DNA of 64,000 nucleotides from Zychaea mexicana (Eukaryota; Mucoromycota; Mucoromycetes; Mucorales; Lichtheimiaceae). Where the stretch lies: positions 230,992 through 294,991 of the forward strand of contig NW_026516717.1 of NCBI RefSeq assembly GCF_025766255.1, written 5' to 3'. This document shows positions 36,932 to 49,283 of this stretch, piece by piece (the stretch's first letter is position 1; every line of letters starts with the position of its first letter). Below the pieces are notes generated by a model, which searched no databases, had not been told where the DNA came from, and saw nothing but the letters and a program-made list of their open reading frames with translations. A program made the translations under genes and the position numbers.

Positions 36932-39687
36932 ATGGCTGCACTTTTACCGATCAACATTAACGTGAACTACGACGAGGACAAAGGTAATTCAGCATTTACC
37001 TCTGGCGTTTGACTTTACAACCTGATATATATTTCAATTTTTACTTTGCAAACGTTATAGATGCCTTGACGACCTTTCTTCAGGAGTTCAAATCAACCAG
37101 TGTTGATGCCATGCTCGATATCGACCAAGCACCAGGTCCCAAGTACATGAACATTCTGGTAAAGTTTATTCTTCTTCCTTACTCTAATCTTGTCTAGACG
37201 CGTTCCTAAATGTTCTTGCAATCACTTTACACGCAAAAATTTTATAGCAAAAAGTGGTCAATCGTGAAGAAACCGTAGTTACTATCGAATTGGACGATCT
37301 TGCTGAGGTGAGCTATATAGTAAATTACAAAATAAAACTTGTAACTCACTACTGTGTTTTTTAATGAAATATTCTAGCATGAGGATTCGACGGATCGTGT
37401 TGTTGCAAACATTCGTCGTAACACAAGACGCTACATTGACTTGTTGTGTGAGGTGATTGACTCCTTGTGCGCGACCTTGACACCTCAGAACGGTGATATT
37501 GGCTACAAGGACAGCGTGCTTGACGTGATTATCGATCAACGACGCGTTCGCGACCAATCCCGTGCCCAAGAGTCCACTGATACTTTCCCACCTGCCTTGA
37601 CGCGTCGATAGTACGTGTCTTTTTTATTTTGGGTTCTTTCAATTATTTTGTTTCGTTCTGCAGATATGCATATCATAAAACTCAAAGAGAGGTATGAGAG
37701 AGAGTGATAAAACTAACAGAAATTTACAACTAGTGAGGTGTTCATAAAGCCCTTGTCTAAGGATGAAGCCTTGTCTGTTCGTCAAATCGGTGGCACACAA
37801 CTCGGTCAGCTCGTCACTGTGCGCGGTATCGTCACGCGTGTTTCGGATGTTAAGCCTCATTTGCAAGTCAACACATACAGCTGTGATACTTGTGGCTCTG
37901 AAATCTTCCAGGAAATCAAGCAGCGTCAGTTCACGCCTCTTGTGGAGTGTCCTGCTGAGGAATGCCGAAGCAACAATGTCAAGGGTCGATTGTATATGAT
38001 GACCAGAGCATGTAAATTCTTGGCCTTCCAGGAAGTCAAGCTTCAGGAACTTGTAACGTGTCTTTCAAAAGCGAGGGAAATAGACAGGAGGAAAGGCTGT
38101 GCTTTATTGATTACTTATTAATTTGTATGCGTATGCGCAAATGTAGGCTGATCAAGTACCTGTTGGCCATATCCCTCGTACCATGACGCTGCATATGTAT
38201 GGTGCCATGTGCCGACAACTTTCACCTGGTGATGTATGCCACACCTCGGGCATCTTTTTGCCAATGCCATACACTGGCTTCAAGGCACTCCGTGCCGGTT
38301 TGTTGACGGACACCTACATGGAAGCCCAACACGTCTACCGCTTGAAGAAGCAATACGATCAAATTGAACTGTCGCCTGAAGATGCGCAGAAGATCGAGGA
38401 ATTGAAGAGCGACCCCAACATTTACGAAAAGCTTGCTCGCAGTATTGCACCCGAAATTTATGGTCATGATGATGTGAAGAAGACCCTTCTTTTGCTATTA
38501 GTTGGTGGTGTGACCAAGGTGGTTGGTGACGGTATGAAAATTCGTGGTGATATCAACATTTGTTTGATGGGTGATCCCGGTGTGGCCAAGTCCCAGTTGT
38601 TGAAGTTCATTGCCAAGGTTGCTCCCCGAGGCGTGTACACCACTGGTCGAGGCAGTTCCGGTGTTGGTCTCACAGCTGCTGTCATGAGAGACCCAGTTAC
38701 CGATGAAATGGTCCTTGGTAAGTATGCGTGTAGGCATGGAATGGAAGTAGGAAATAAAATACAAACTAACTTTCAATCTTTCAACAACAAACAGAGGGTG
38801 GTGCTCTTGTGCTTGCTGATAACGGTATTTGTTGCATTGATGAATTCGATAAGATGGATGAATCGGATCGAACAGCTATCCACGAAGTTATGGAACAACA
38901 GACCATCAGTATCTCCAAGGCTGGTATCAACACAACCCTGAACGCCCGTTCATCTATTCTCGCAGCAGCCAATCCCTTGTACGGCCGATACAACCCACGT
39001 CTTTCTCCTACACACAACATCAACCTTCCTGCCGCCCTGTTGTCCAGATTCGATATCCTGTACCTGATTCTCGACAAGCCCTCTGACGATTTGGACAGAT
39101 TACTTGCAGAGCACGTCACCTACGTCCACACCCACAACAAGCATCCTGACTTGGACTTTGAAGCACTTGATTCAAATGTCATTAGACATTATGTCGCACA
39201 AGCACGCCAAAAGAGACCCGTCGTCACCCGGGAGGTGTCCGAGTACGTCACTGGCGCCTACGTCCAGCTTCGACGCCAATACAAGCTTGATGAAGAAAAG
39301 CAGCAGCATTTCACATACGCATCCGCACGTACATTGCTTGGTATCATCCGTATGGCCCAAGCTTTGGCACGTATCCGTCTCTCCGATCTCGTTGAAAGCC
39401 AAGATGTCGACGAAGCATTACGCCTCATTGATATTTCCAAGGCATCCTTATTTGATAACCAGACCGGCGACAGAGCCCAGGACCGAACACCCTCTACGGG
39501 TATCTACTCGGTGGTACGAAGCTTGCGCGAAGTATTTGGGCAATCAATGGATATGTCTGTTGTACGTGAGCGTGCTTTGGCTCGTGGCTACACTGAGGTT
39601 CAAATCAGCGATGCTATCCGGGAATACACTGATCTAAACGTATGGCAAGTCAATGCAGCTGGTACCAGATTGACTACTGTAGAGTAG
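36932..39687 (+). CDS. MCM7: DNA replication licensing factor MCM7
   Basis: Subunit of the hexameric MCM2-7 replicative helicase in the nucleus. Seven exons give 741 residues, a normal MCM7 length: 36932-36983, 37061-37158, 37248-37307, 37378-37610, 37734-38052, 38147-38717 and 38795-39687. Visible are an N-terminal domain with a zinc site (Cys198, Cys201, Cys220, Cys225), Walker A GDPGVAKS (396-403), Walker B CIDEFDKM (458-465) and the arginine finger in LLSRFD (Arg529). The [20 protein letters not shown] stretch just before the finger is typical. The winged-helix-like C-terminus ends [15 protein letters not shown]. All junctions are in phase. It is convergent with the hydrolase gene, whose stop lies 178 bp away. 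Confidence 0.97.
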
Positions 39688-39865
39688 ACGAAAAGATGGA
39701 ACAAATGAATCCACAACCCAAACAAAACAAAGTCCCTCTTCCCATAGCACATAAAAAACCGCACTATTTTACATTTATCTGTTTCTCTTCTTTCTTTCCT
39801 TTTCTTTGCATCTATCCCTTTCTTAATATATATAAACGTCATCCACTTTTATTTGATTTCCTTTT

Positions 39866-41569
39866 CTATTCTTGAGCCTGGATGGCATCTACACTCTTGT
39901 CAATGGTATCTGGGTCTAATCGCGATCCTTTAGGTCGTGGATCGTGAGCTTCAAACATGGCAACGACGAATTCAGCCAGTGGTTTGACAATCCATCGGGT
40001 AGGTTGTCGGAAATGCTCAAACCATCCGATATGTCCGCCATAGTCAGTGGTAGCCAGTACGACATAGGGATTAATTCGAATTTCGTCGTACGGAATTGAT
40101 TCAGCTGGGGAAATGGGGTCATCCAAGGCGTTAAAGCATAGCAGTGGAACGCGCACATGCTCAATAAACCGGCAAGAGCTTGCATCACGGTAGTAGTTAT
40201 TTACAGTGGTATAGCCGAAAACTTTTCGAGTGCATGCATCATCAAATTCGCGGATCGTAGTTGAAGCATTGACCTGGTCCAGGTCCATATCCTTATTCTT
40301 TGCGAGCATTTCTGTATGTCTATCCGATACAGCAAACATTTAGTCTTCCAACACAGGCGCAACCACATCTTTCTTTGCAAGACAATAAAAAAAGATCTAC
40401 TTAGAAGGTAATCCGTTCTATCCATACCTGCTAAAAGCACGCTTAAGATTGCTAGCCATCGTTCCCGAATAAACCTTTCTAATCCAATAAGTGCGATCTA
40501 AAGCGTATGAAGAGCTATACACAGCAACATTATTAAAATTTGCTTTTTTTCCCTCCTTTTTCGTTCATCGCCATATGAGCTAGAATAAAACCTTACTTTA
40601 CAAAGTCGAAGGGATTTGCCACCGAGATAGCAGCCTTAAATGGGGTCTTGTCGCCCTCTTCACCAAGATACTATATTATTTACATTGATTACATCATCCT
40701 TTACTGTTTTTTCCCGTCAAATATACCAATCTCGATTTCCTTGCTTACCTTGACCAAGATGTTGGACCCAAGCGAATAGCCAATACCAATCAATGGTGTT
40801 CCTTCGGGCAACTGCTTTTGAATATGTTTCAATACAAGACGCAGGTCATCGGTATGGGCGCCGTTGAAGAGTTGTGGTGTAGTCAGCTCAGTGTTTCCGC
40901 ATCCACGTGCATTAAACACAACGCCACGATAATTGAAGGGAGGGCGGGTTACCTAATTTTTGCACATGATCATCAGTAAGCAAAACCGATATAGTTCCAC
41001 CCAGCAAATTATTTCTTATTTCGGAAAAAGGGAGAAAGGGAAAGGGAAGGTGGTTTGTTGTCACGTACAACTTCCAAAAGTCCTCGAATATACGATTCGT
41101 GGCTACCACCGGTTAAACCATGCAAACAGACCAAAGTTGGCGTATTGTCCAACGGCTTTTGCGCAAGCGGTGGGCACCAATCGAGCGAGACTTGACCACC
41201 ATCGGGTAATGGCAACATTTGTCTGTGGGTTTATTATAATTCCCAAAGTTTTTTTAATAGATCTGTCAGTTACCATAGCAACCACAAAAGTATACTTGTA
41301 TATAAAAATAGGTTCTCGTGTATAGCTATTTACCTTTCATAACAAACGTCATTCATTGTTGGCGTACCGTTATAATAAGCTGCATAACCAGTTTGAAGAT
41401 GACCGTTGAATAAATAAGGCGTAGGTGAAAAATAGGCTTTGGGACCGACAATGGAGGGACACTTTTCGGCAATATAATCTGTCAATTTGACAGACTTTTT
41501 ATTTCCATTTATTAACGGAACGGACACAGGTGTTGGGGAATGGAATAGTTTAACGGCTGACATTTGCAT
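39866..41569 (-). CDS. alpha/beta hydrolase, EHT1/EEB1/ABHD1-3 family
   Basis: Six exons on the minus strand give 402 residues: 41569-41334, 41222-41069, 40952-40749, 40670-40597, 40514-40428 and 40319-39866. Family marks are SPTPYLFNGHLQT, LVCLHGLTGGSHESYIR (oxyanion region), FNARGCGNTEL, the nucleophile elbow GIGYSLGSN (Ser190), acid NALDDPI (Asp318 or 319) and His348 in DYGGHIGW. Yeast relatives make and cleave medium-chain fatty-acid ethyl esters, and animal relatives act on phospholipids or acylglycerols. The specific substrate is inferred only. No signal peptide or strong N-terminal membrane segment is seen. A second Met (41563) is an alternative start. Confidence 0.92.
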
Positions 41570-43385
41570 TGTGATTTATGTAAAGAGAGAAAGGTCAAAA
41601 GAGAAAAAAGCAGCAAGGAACTCCTTTTTCTACACTGCAAACACTTCTTCGATTTCTATTCCGGTAAAATCCGGACCGGTTTCCGAAAGGCAAAAAAAAC
41701 GGATAACCTATGCGCCCCTGTTCGCGCTGAGTAATTGGCTGTGTTTTCCTTCATTAATTGCCAGTAACCACAAGACCATAAGCAGACATGTTTTGTTGAA
41801 CAACTCATACCACAATCATACTGTTGGCACACGTAGGCAACGTCTCAAAAAGCCGCTTGATAGCAATTTCTCTTGGCATTGTAGTACATAAGAAAAACGG
41901 TTGTTGCAGTTGGACAATAACTATGTACTAGATGTCTACAAGTGCAACTTGCGATGACAATTTGATGCAAGCCTAAAACATATCGTCTCTGAAGATCAGA
42001 TCGCCTTATGATGCTGACTGTAGCTATGCACACTCCAAAGGCTGTCAGAATTTACTACAGAGACGAAGCCTGACAATTGAATGGACTATCAAACATATAA
42101 CGTGCCTAAAGCAGTAGTAACTCAGTGTATTCAAACAGGTGTTAACCGCTAATTGACCTGGCTAGTTCACGTTGATGAATGTTCACCATCCAATCATTAA
42201 TAGCTTTACTATCCCCATGCTTTACTGATAACGTCTCGATATACCGCTTTGACGTACAAGGCCATGTATGGATCTCCCTATAAACTAAGAGCAATGATAA
42301 CGACTTTTTTTGCTGCTTTTCTCGGGTGGTGTGGATTTTCAAACAAATATGATACCTTCTGTATATTGTCTTCTAAAGTTTTCGTTAACCGCACTGTCGT
42401 AATTTTACTAATTAGATACAGTTCCTTACATTCTTGCTACTAGCTGGTAAATTCACAGTGTGTAGTGTCTTGACGAGCAATATAGCAAAGTATATGCCTG
42501 TATCATACAATAGTGATACGTGCTTTTGAGTACACGCAGCAAGCTTTTGGTTTTGGGTTGTGGAATGCTTCTATGACAGATATTCGCAGTATACAGCACA
42601 AAGTCAGCTTGTGCATATACTATCATACCCTGTTCTGGTTGTTAAGCACAATACTTTCTTCTGCCTTGTAAGTCAACGTAATTTGGCTTATTGAAGGCAT
42701 ATCGTAGCAGCCCAAACTAAAGGAATTATTCAGAAGAGTTTTAAAGATTTAGAAGAGTAGTAAACAGAAGAAAAAAAACACAAATGATATGTGCAATGTT
42801 ACGCAATACTACGTGTAAATTACGTTACTCCTGAAGCCGCTACACTGTGTGAGTGAGCATTGTACTATAAATTCATTTAAGAAGTCTCATAGCTATCATC
42901 CGAATAGCAACCTTAATGAGTACATTTATTTTGAGCCTACCCTACACAGTGTTGCTTTATCAATTTCTAAAAAGAGTCTTTGATAGCTCACATCATTGTC
43001 AAAAGGACTTTTGATTTGGGCTTGCAGGAGAGATAATAAGCAAACTAAGAAACAGAACAAGAATAATAAGAATACGCGCATCATCTGCTAAATCAAATGA
43101 GATGATACTTCTTTTTACCATTGACATTCATGGTATTTAATGCTTAGCACAGTAACGGAGCCGATATAAGGCGTCGGAGAGCCGAAAGAAACCCGACCAA
43201 TGTCAGAAAGTGACAAAAGCTTGCCAAGAAGAGGAGGTCCTTGCATTGTGTAACACTATCAAATCTGCACATATTACCCAAAATTCCTTTTTTTTAAAAA
43301 GTTTCCTTTTTCTCTTTTGTATTTCCCAAACCCGTAACGAAAACAATAACTACCTGAGAGCTAAATACGCTCTTCCACATAACAA
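41570..43385. other. intergenic between hydrolase and TMEM184 genes
   Basis: AT-rich, no supportable coding frame. Around 43158-43198 a GC-richer stretch (GGAGCCGATATAAGGCGTCG...) could fold but matches no RNA family I know. Two promoters should lie here because the flanking genes diverge. Confidence 0.4.
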
Positions 43386-45466
43386 ATGGATAGTGGCAAC
43401 AACTCTACGGCTATAGAAGAAGACACATGTCCCAGTTCCGCAGGACTTGAAACTGTTCACGGCTTGTACGTCCATCGTATCTTTCTCGAATTTCCATTGA
43501 CCGTAACTTAATTTAGATAAATTATCTAAAAATCGTACCTTTTTCTTCACACAGCAACCCAGGCTTCAAATGGTATGATCTGGTGGATCACCCTAGGTAC
43601 GGAAACGACATATGCTAAGAATTATAGAAAGAGCAACGAAAAGGGCAGAAAAACTAAACAACATGATAGTCAAAACTGGCATATCTGGGGTTGGATGGTA
43701 TGCTTGCTTTTACTAGTAATCACTTGGATCGTTGCCTTGACCACAATCACGCGACACATTCGGCATTACTAGTACGTTTCTCTTCGTACATGCACGCAGC
43801 ACCTGTAGTAAAATCTGCAGCTGATGAAAAAGCAAAGAGGTTGGAATGAATGCTGACTATACTATTTGTATTAATTGTACAAAAAAAAGTGACCCGAATA
43901 TCCAACGACACAAGTTACGGGTCTTGCTTTACCCGCCCGTTTACGCCACTCTGTAAGCCTCAATTTGCACGACGAACAGCACATGGGGCGGGGCTTGTTT
44001 TGCATGTCTTGGCTAACACAGAATATGCAAACGATAGGTCGTGGATTTCGTATCTGAGATACGATTATAGTACAACCATCATGTTTTTTGCCACACTGTT
44101 CGAAGCACTTGCTATTTACAACCTATATACGTGTCTGGAGGCATATTTACAACCGTTTCGAGATGAAGCGGGCGAGACAAAGGAACCGGTACATACAAAA
44201 GTTTTTGGTCTTTTTAACGTGAACTTGTAAGTATTCTTATTGAAACAAAATCACTTTTGCAATGAAGATGTCGTAGTAGATGGGTCTGACAAACATTATA
44301 TCTCTGCTACTTACTAGAAAATCCAAGTTCGGCTTCCATTTTCGAACCATTACAACGATCATGGTATTGCAATACCCTCTTTGGTATGCAGTAGCTGGTT
44401 GATATAGCCCTTTCCTCCCGTCTATATTCATCGAGTCAGGTACTAACTATTGTTCCAATTGGATCCGCTTAGGGCCATCATTGATGCCTTAATATCCATC
44501 GTTTCTTCGGTGAAAGGTTATTATTGCGCTGAATCGTACAGTTTCCAAGGAGGTAAGTGTTACGATTATTATGTATGCCTATGTATGCAAATGCTCGATT
44601 TTCTTGATTTATATCGTAACACGTTATCTTTTATTAGCGTATGTCTACCTCACAATTATCAATTTTATTCTACTGTCTGTTATATTGAGTGCCTTATTCA
44701 CTTACTTGGCCGTATTTCACGAAGAATGGAAGCGAGGACAAATTAGTGCACACGGCATGTTTTGGTGGTAGGTTTTTTATATATTTAGTGTGACTCGTGC
44801 CAAAAGATGGAGGAGGCTATAGGAGGACTAGGTCAGAAAGAAAAAGGATTGCTTTAAAGACTTGGAAATGAAAAAAAGTACTAAAATGGATAAATATATC
44901 TTAGCGTCAAGGGTCCTGTTATGGCAATTTTCTATTTTGGCGATATCTTATTGAGCATCCTCGAAACATGCAACGTGATCAAAGGAACGGATGGATCCCA
45001 ATCGAGCGATGGACTTGCGTGGCCAGCTGCAGCTGTCAAAAACGGTTTGGACGTAATCATCATCTGCGTGGTCATGGTCGTGGCTTCCTTTTTGATGAAC
45101 AAATATTTTGGACCACAGCGTGAAATCATGAAGAGCGGGAACAATCAGCGCGTCACCGGTTGGAAGGCGTTTTTGGATGCTTACATTTCCTACATACCCG
45201 AATTTGTCAGAAACATCTTGTGCTGTGGTATTGATTCGTATCGCTTAGCAAGAAAGCGAGCCGAACTCCGTAAGCGGAAAAAGCAGGGCATGTATTCGAC
45301 AGATAATAATAGCGCCAATGCATTGTCTCCCGCTTTGGAGAACAGCAAATCACCGTCATCGCCACAAGATGATAGTTATGCGATGGGAGAAGTCCAGCAG
45401 TCGCCCTCGCGGTTTACAGCACCTTTCAATGGTGGATACGCGCCTGTTCACGAACAACAGCGTTAG
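43386..45466 (+). CDS. TMEM184 / organic solute transporter alpha-like (DUF300) membrane protein
   Basis: Nine short exons give 434 residues: 43386-43465, 43555-43596, 43680-43772, 43890-43952, 44038-44226, 44318-44383, 44473-44552, 44638-44767 and 44905-45466. Every junction is GT...AG and in phase. Family-typical parts are HIWGWMVCLLLLVITW, then DPNIQRHKLRVLLYPPVYA, then SWISYLRYDYSTTIMFFATL, FEALAIYNLYTCLEAYL and VKGPVMAIFYFGDILLSILE. About seven membrane helices precede a basic, Ser-rich cytosolic tail. Relatives (TMEM184C, plant LAZ1, fungal DUF300 proteins) localise to vacuolar or plasma membranes, with poorly known transport or brassinosteroid/autophagy-linked roles. The seventh exon starts at an AG 30 bases after a perfect TACTAAC branch site (44442-44448). 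Confidence 0.9.
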
Positions 45467-46269
45467 CAGAAACGAGTAGTAATGTACAATGTGTTTATTA
45501 TATAAGATTATGTATATTTGTTAAGTAACTGTCAAAAGAGCAGAATATATAATACACGCTTTTAAGCGTTTTATGCTGCATCAAATAAACATTGAATTTT
45601 TTTTGGTCTACGGTTATGCGCGACTCTTGAAATCTTGCCCTTACTAAATTATGTATCAACCGATAAGAAACAAGGATTATGTATGTAGTGACTAAGCTGG
45701 GTATTTGCCAAGCACAACAGCATCTTCATAATACGGAAAACGTGATATAAAACAAAAACAAACACCTATTTCTGACCGAAAGTATGTACAGCGTGTGAGT
45801 TGCATGAAAAAGCGAGAAACATTCTAAGCTGGGCATCGCACAAATCGGATTTTACGCTTGGTAGTCCCTCGATTACGGTAATACCCAAATTCAATGGGCA
45901 TCGAAAACTTTAGTAGAGGTGCTTCTTCAGCCAAGATTCTTGAAAGCTCATAGCAATAAGACACTCATTATCCATTTGTGTTTGTACATGCAAATATTTC
46001 TATTTGCACCAAAACTATAGGAGTCTATTTATACATACGAGGTGGACGCACAGACCGTGACAACAAAAAAGAGTTTGACGGGACATGTACCTGAAATCAA
46101 CCGGAAACGCGCATGTTATATGTTGCGAACATACGGCGGTAGCACTGCTGTCACTTCTTTACCTTTCCACTTCTCAACTTGTTTGTTTTTCCAATCATTT
46201 TTACATCCAAAACGTGCAGAAGAAAAAGTGTCGCTTTGATCTTTACAGTTTTTTATTACCATAGCTATA
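45467..46269. other. intergenic
   Basis: 3' region of the TMEM184 gene (TATATAATACACGC and AATAAACA, about 45545-45590), then AT-rich sequence without a gene I can support. Confidence 0.4.
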
Positions 46270-46740
46270 ATGTCTGATCGCATTACTATCGTACTCTCTG
46301 TTTCAGCATTCCTGCTAATACTTCTACCCGATACTATTTGCGAGCTCATTATGCTCTGCATTGACGCTGCCTCTGACCAGCCATTATGGGCTAGCTTTGT
46401 AGTGCTGGCATGTACTTTCCGCTGTTATTACTGCGCTCGAATGCGCTCCACAACTGTCGCCTTTGCGACAAAGTTTGTCGTTCCCGTGTTTGGCTCTCTC
46501 ATCTGGACAATAGTCCACGAGATGTTTCCGTCGTGCGATTACCGTCATCTCCTGTTGCAAATGACATTGTACCGCCCATTGCCAAAAACGACGAAGTCAA
46601 GGTTGAAGAAAAAGTTGACACCGAGAAAGGACAAAGAGGAAAAGAGAGAAAAGTTGGAGAGAAGGAGGATGGAGCAAAAGAAGAAGAGGAACCCAAAGAG
46701 GAGAAGTTTCAGTCCTTGCGCCTGCTACCGTTACCGATGA
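46270..46740 (+). CDS. hypothetical small membrane protein
   Basis: An ATG-initiated frame has a hydrophobic N-terminal segment (ITIVLSVSAFLLILLPDTI) and a second one (FVVPVFGSLIWTIVHEM), then turns into a Lys/Arg-rich tail. From about 46550 a different frame reads as an acidic Glu/Lys-rich coil (EEKVDTEKGQRGKERKVGEK). The true product may therefore switch frame by an unseen intron or indel, or the 3' half may be simple purine-rich repeat. No family is recognised. Confidence 0.32.
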   Translation: MSDRITIVLSVSAFLLILLPDTICELIMLCIDAASDQPLWASFVVLACTFRCYYCARMRSTTVAFATKFVVPVFGSLIWTIVHEMFPSCDYRHLLLQMTLYRPLPKTTKSRLKKKLTPRKDKEEKREKLERRRMEQKKKRNPKRRSFSPCACYRYR

Positions 46741-48480
46741 TACCACCACTGCCACGAATACCTGTTATGCCGCTGTGCTCACCACTTTTCCTTCCGCCTC
46801 ACCAACCATCGCCGCAACCGTAGTAATTCTGAACAGTCAAGCTAAATCCGGTATTAGAAGCCAACACCACAATCCCTGAAGAGAAAACTATAGCAAGTTA
46901 CAGAGCGTCGAGTCACTCGGTAAGCTGGAATGACGGTGCGCGTTGATATCTAAAGAAAAGTGTGTGATGCGAAGAGGCAGGGATTTTTTATTCGCCTGAC
47001 TTGTCTCTTTTTAACACTTTCCTCCAATCTCCTTTGCCCCCCGATCTTGTTGCTAAAACCGTGTCTGTGCGCCTTGTGGCCTGACGGGTGCACGTATCTT
47101 CCTATTCAAAAACAGGCGGCGACACCGTCGGGGCACGCCCTGCATGATACCGATGAAACATATTTCGTAGAACAATCAATACACGCGGACCACATACGCC
47201 TTCTTCTTGACCGCTTGACCGCTTGACCATGTCTCTTCTGCACACGTTTTTTTCTTCCCTACTCTTTGCTTTCTCACATGTTTTTAAATGACGAATCACA
47301 AGTCACGTGACGTGTTTTTTTTAAGCGGCGGGTCAATCCAAAAAGCATAAAAACGCCCATATTTTCCAGGCCATTTCGTTTTTTCTCTTCACTCTTTCTT
47401 TCCTTCATTTTTCTTTTTTCCTTCACTCCCTTGGATCCTCCTGGTCTTTCTCTTGGCTCTTCCCTTGGTTCTGGTCTTTCCCTGGCTCTGGTCTTTCCCT
47501 GGCTCTGGTCCTCCCCTGGCTCTGGCTCTTCCCTTGGCTCTGGCTCTTCCCTTGGTCCTGGTCTTGCCTCTGTCGGTCCTGGTCTCAGCCTTTTTCCCGT
47601 GGTCCCCCTGGCTGCCTACAACCGGTCCCTGCTTTGGGCGGGCTGTCCAGTCTGGCGTTCAACGGTGTTGGTCACAACCGGTCTTCAGGCGAGATCAGAG
47701 GACGGAGAAATCCTTTTCGGTTTTTCGCCATAGAAATATGGTAGTGTCCTTTCGGTTGGATGCCTTGTCTGCTGGTCTGGTCTGGTCTGCCATGGTGGGG
47801 TTCGCAATGAGGAGCCAGGTGCCACTGTAGATCGCGTTCGACTCTCAGGACTCGACTCTCGGCAATCAACTCTCTGGCATTCGACTCTCGGCATTTGACT
47901 CTCGACAATCGACGCTCGGCATTCGACTCTCGGCATTCGACTCTCGGCGATCAACTCTCTGGCATTCGACTCTCGGCATTCGACTCTCGGCAATCGACAC
48001 TCGGCAATCAGCTCCCAGCTTCAGTGTTCGGCTCCCAGCATCCGAGTATCCAGTAAGCAGCTCCTCCAGCATTCGACAACAGCAGCAAATTTTTTTTTTC
48101 TTTTTTGGGTGTTTCGAGAGTCAATTCTTTCCCCTTCCCTTTCCTCTTCCCTTTCCTCTTCCCTTCCGTCTACCCTTCCGTCTACCCTTCCATCTTCCTT
48201 CCGTCCTTCCCTTCCCCCTTCCCCACTCACAGGCAATCCACAACCGATTGCTTGCACTTGACTCTCGAAACGTAGTGTACGTCATGGTTCCCACTCGTTT
48301 GTACCATGATGGCTGGGTTTGTGGTTGATTGACCCAGCCAAATGATTGGGAGACTGGGACTCCCAGGCCGAGGCATTGGTGGCTTTCTTTTCCTCCCCCT
48401 TTCACATACTTCTTCTGTTTCTTCTTGCTTTCTTCATGCTTTTTGTATAGCCTGCAGGTTGTGCGAACTGCTTGTTGAGG
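46741..48480. repeat. CT-rich low-complexity region with minisatellites
   Basis: A gene-free, compositionally odd stretch. It holds an imperfect CCCTGGCTCTGG/TCTTCCCTTGG tandem repeat (about 47445-47585) and a 14-bp repeat close to CGACTCTCGGCATT (about 47840-48010, some 12 degenerate copies). It also has a CCCTTCCGTCTA/CCCTTTCCTCTT tract (about 48128-48220) and hairpins at 48311-48339 and 48348-48364. Long open frames here are repeat translations, not genes. A GCATAAAAACGCC motif (47345-47357) before a CT-rich tract looks like a TATA-type promoter, so the block could be transcribed as noncoding RNA. Confidence 0.6.
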
Positions 48481-49089
48481 TCACTTTGTAAAATCGCGTT
48501 CTTATTATTTGCCTTTATTGTCCACTGATTGTGTTCTTTAATAAAATTTGTACCCTTCGACTATTGATATTCATAACGATAACTTTTGTCTTTTATAAAA
48601 TGTTTCTTTACTCTAATATTACAATGAATAAAAACCTGCTCTTTTACTTTATGTCCTGCTCAAACTCATTTACAATTTCTTTCCTTGTGAAGATATTTGC
48701 GTGTCGCTTCACCTTGCAATATCCATTTTCTTTCTGACTGTGTTCAATCGTCTTCGCCGCTTCATTTGACAGTTAGGAAAGAACTCATGTTTTGGCGTGC
48801 TGTGTCCCTGTTCTCATACAATGCTGACAATGTCATATGGCTTACATTAGATTCGTAATTACTTTTACTTTGCAATGACTTGATCGATTCTAAACATAAT
48901 ATCTAGGCAACTGTTTGATGCAAGCATAATGCACAGACCATGTAATACAATGTCAAATTGTTGTGAAACCCGTTGCGTAGCAATATCAGTACTGGGCACT
49001 TCATCTACATGCTGTGTGATAATTACGCAGAACAAGACTTTGCTCTAGAGAACTTCTGTTATCATAATAAACCGATTTTATTTTCTTTC
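48481..49089. other. AT-rich sequence before the Harbinger element
   Basis: No gene is visible. It is flanking DNA between the CT-rich repeat block and the putative left end of the transposon. Confidence 0.4.
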
Positions 49090-49283
49090 GGGCCTCGTTC
49101 TCTTAAATTGCTTGGAGCATCTGCAACGGGGTTGTTAAAGTCCGTTGTTACGCTAAAACTAACACCGCAATTTAACAACCTGTGTCTGCAACGGGAGTTA
49201 TTAATGCATTGTCAAACTAAGCTATCTGTCAATTTATCAACGCGCTCTTTTTGCTTTTTTTTTCCTTATCACCTTCCGTCACC

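Noticed and set aside
47431..47830. Two long overlapping frames rich in Ser/Gly/Leu/Pro
   Set aside because: They are translations of an imperfect tandem DNA repeat in two frames, not evidence of a gene.
47685..48072. Minus-strand frames repeating RVECRESNA-like peptides
   Set aside because: The peptide repeat follows exactly from the 14-bp minisatellite, and no independent coding signal is seen.
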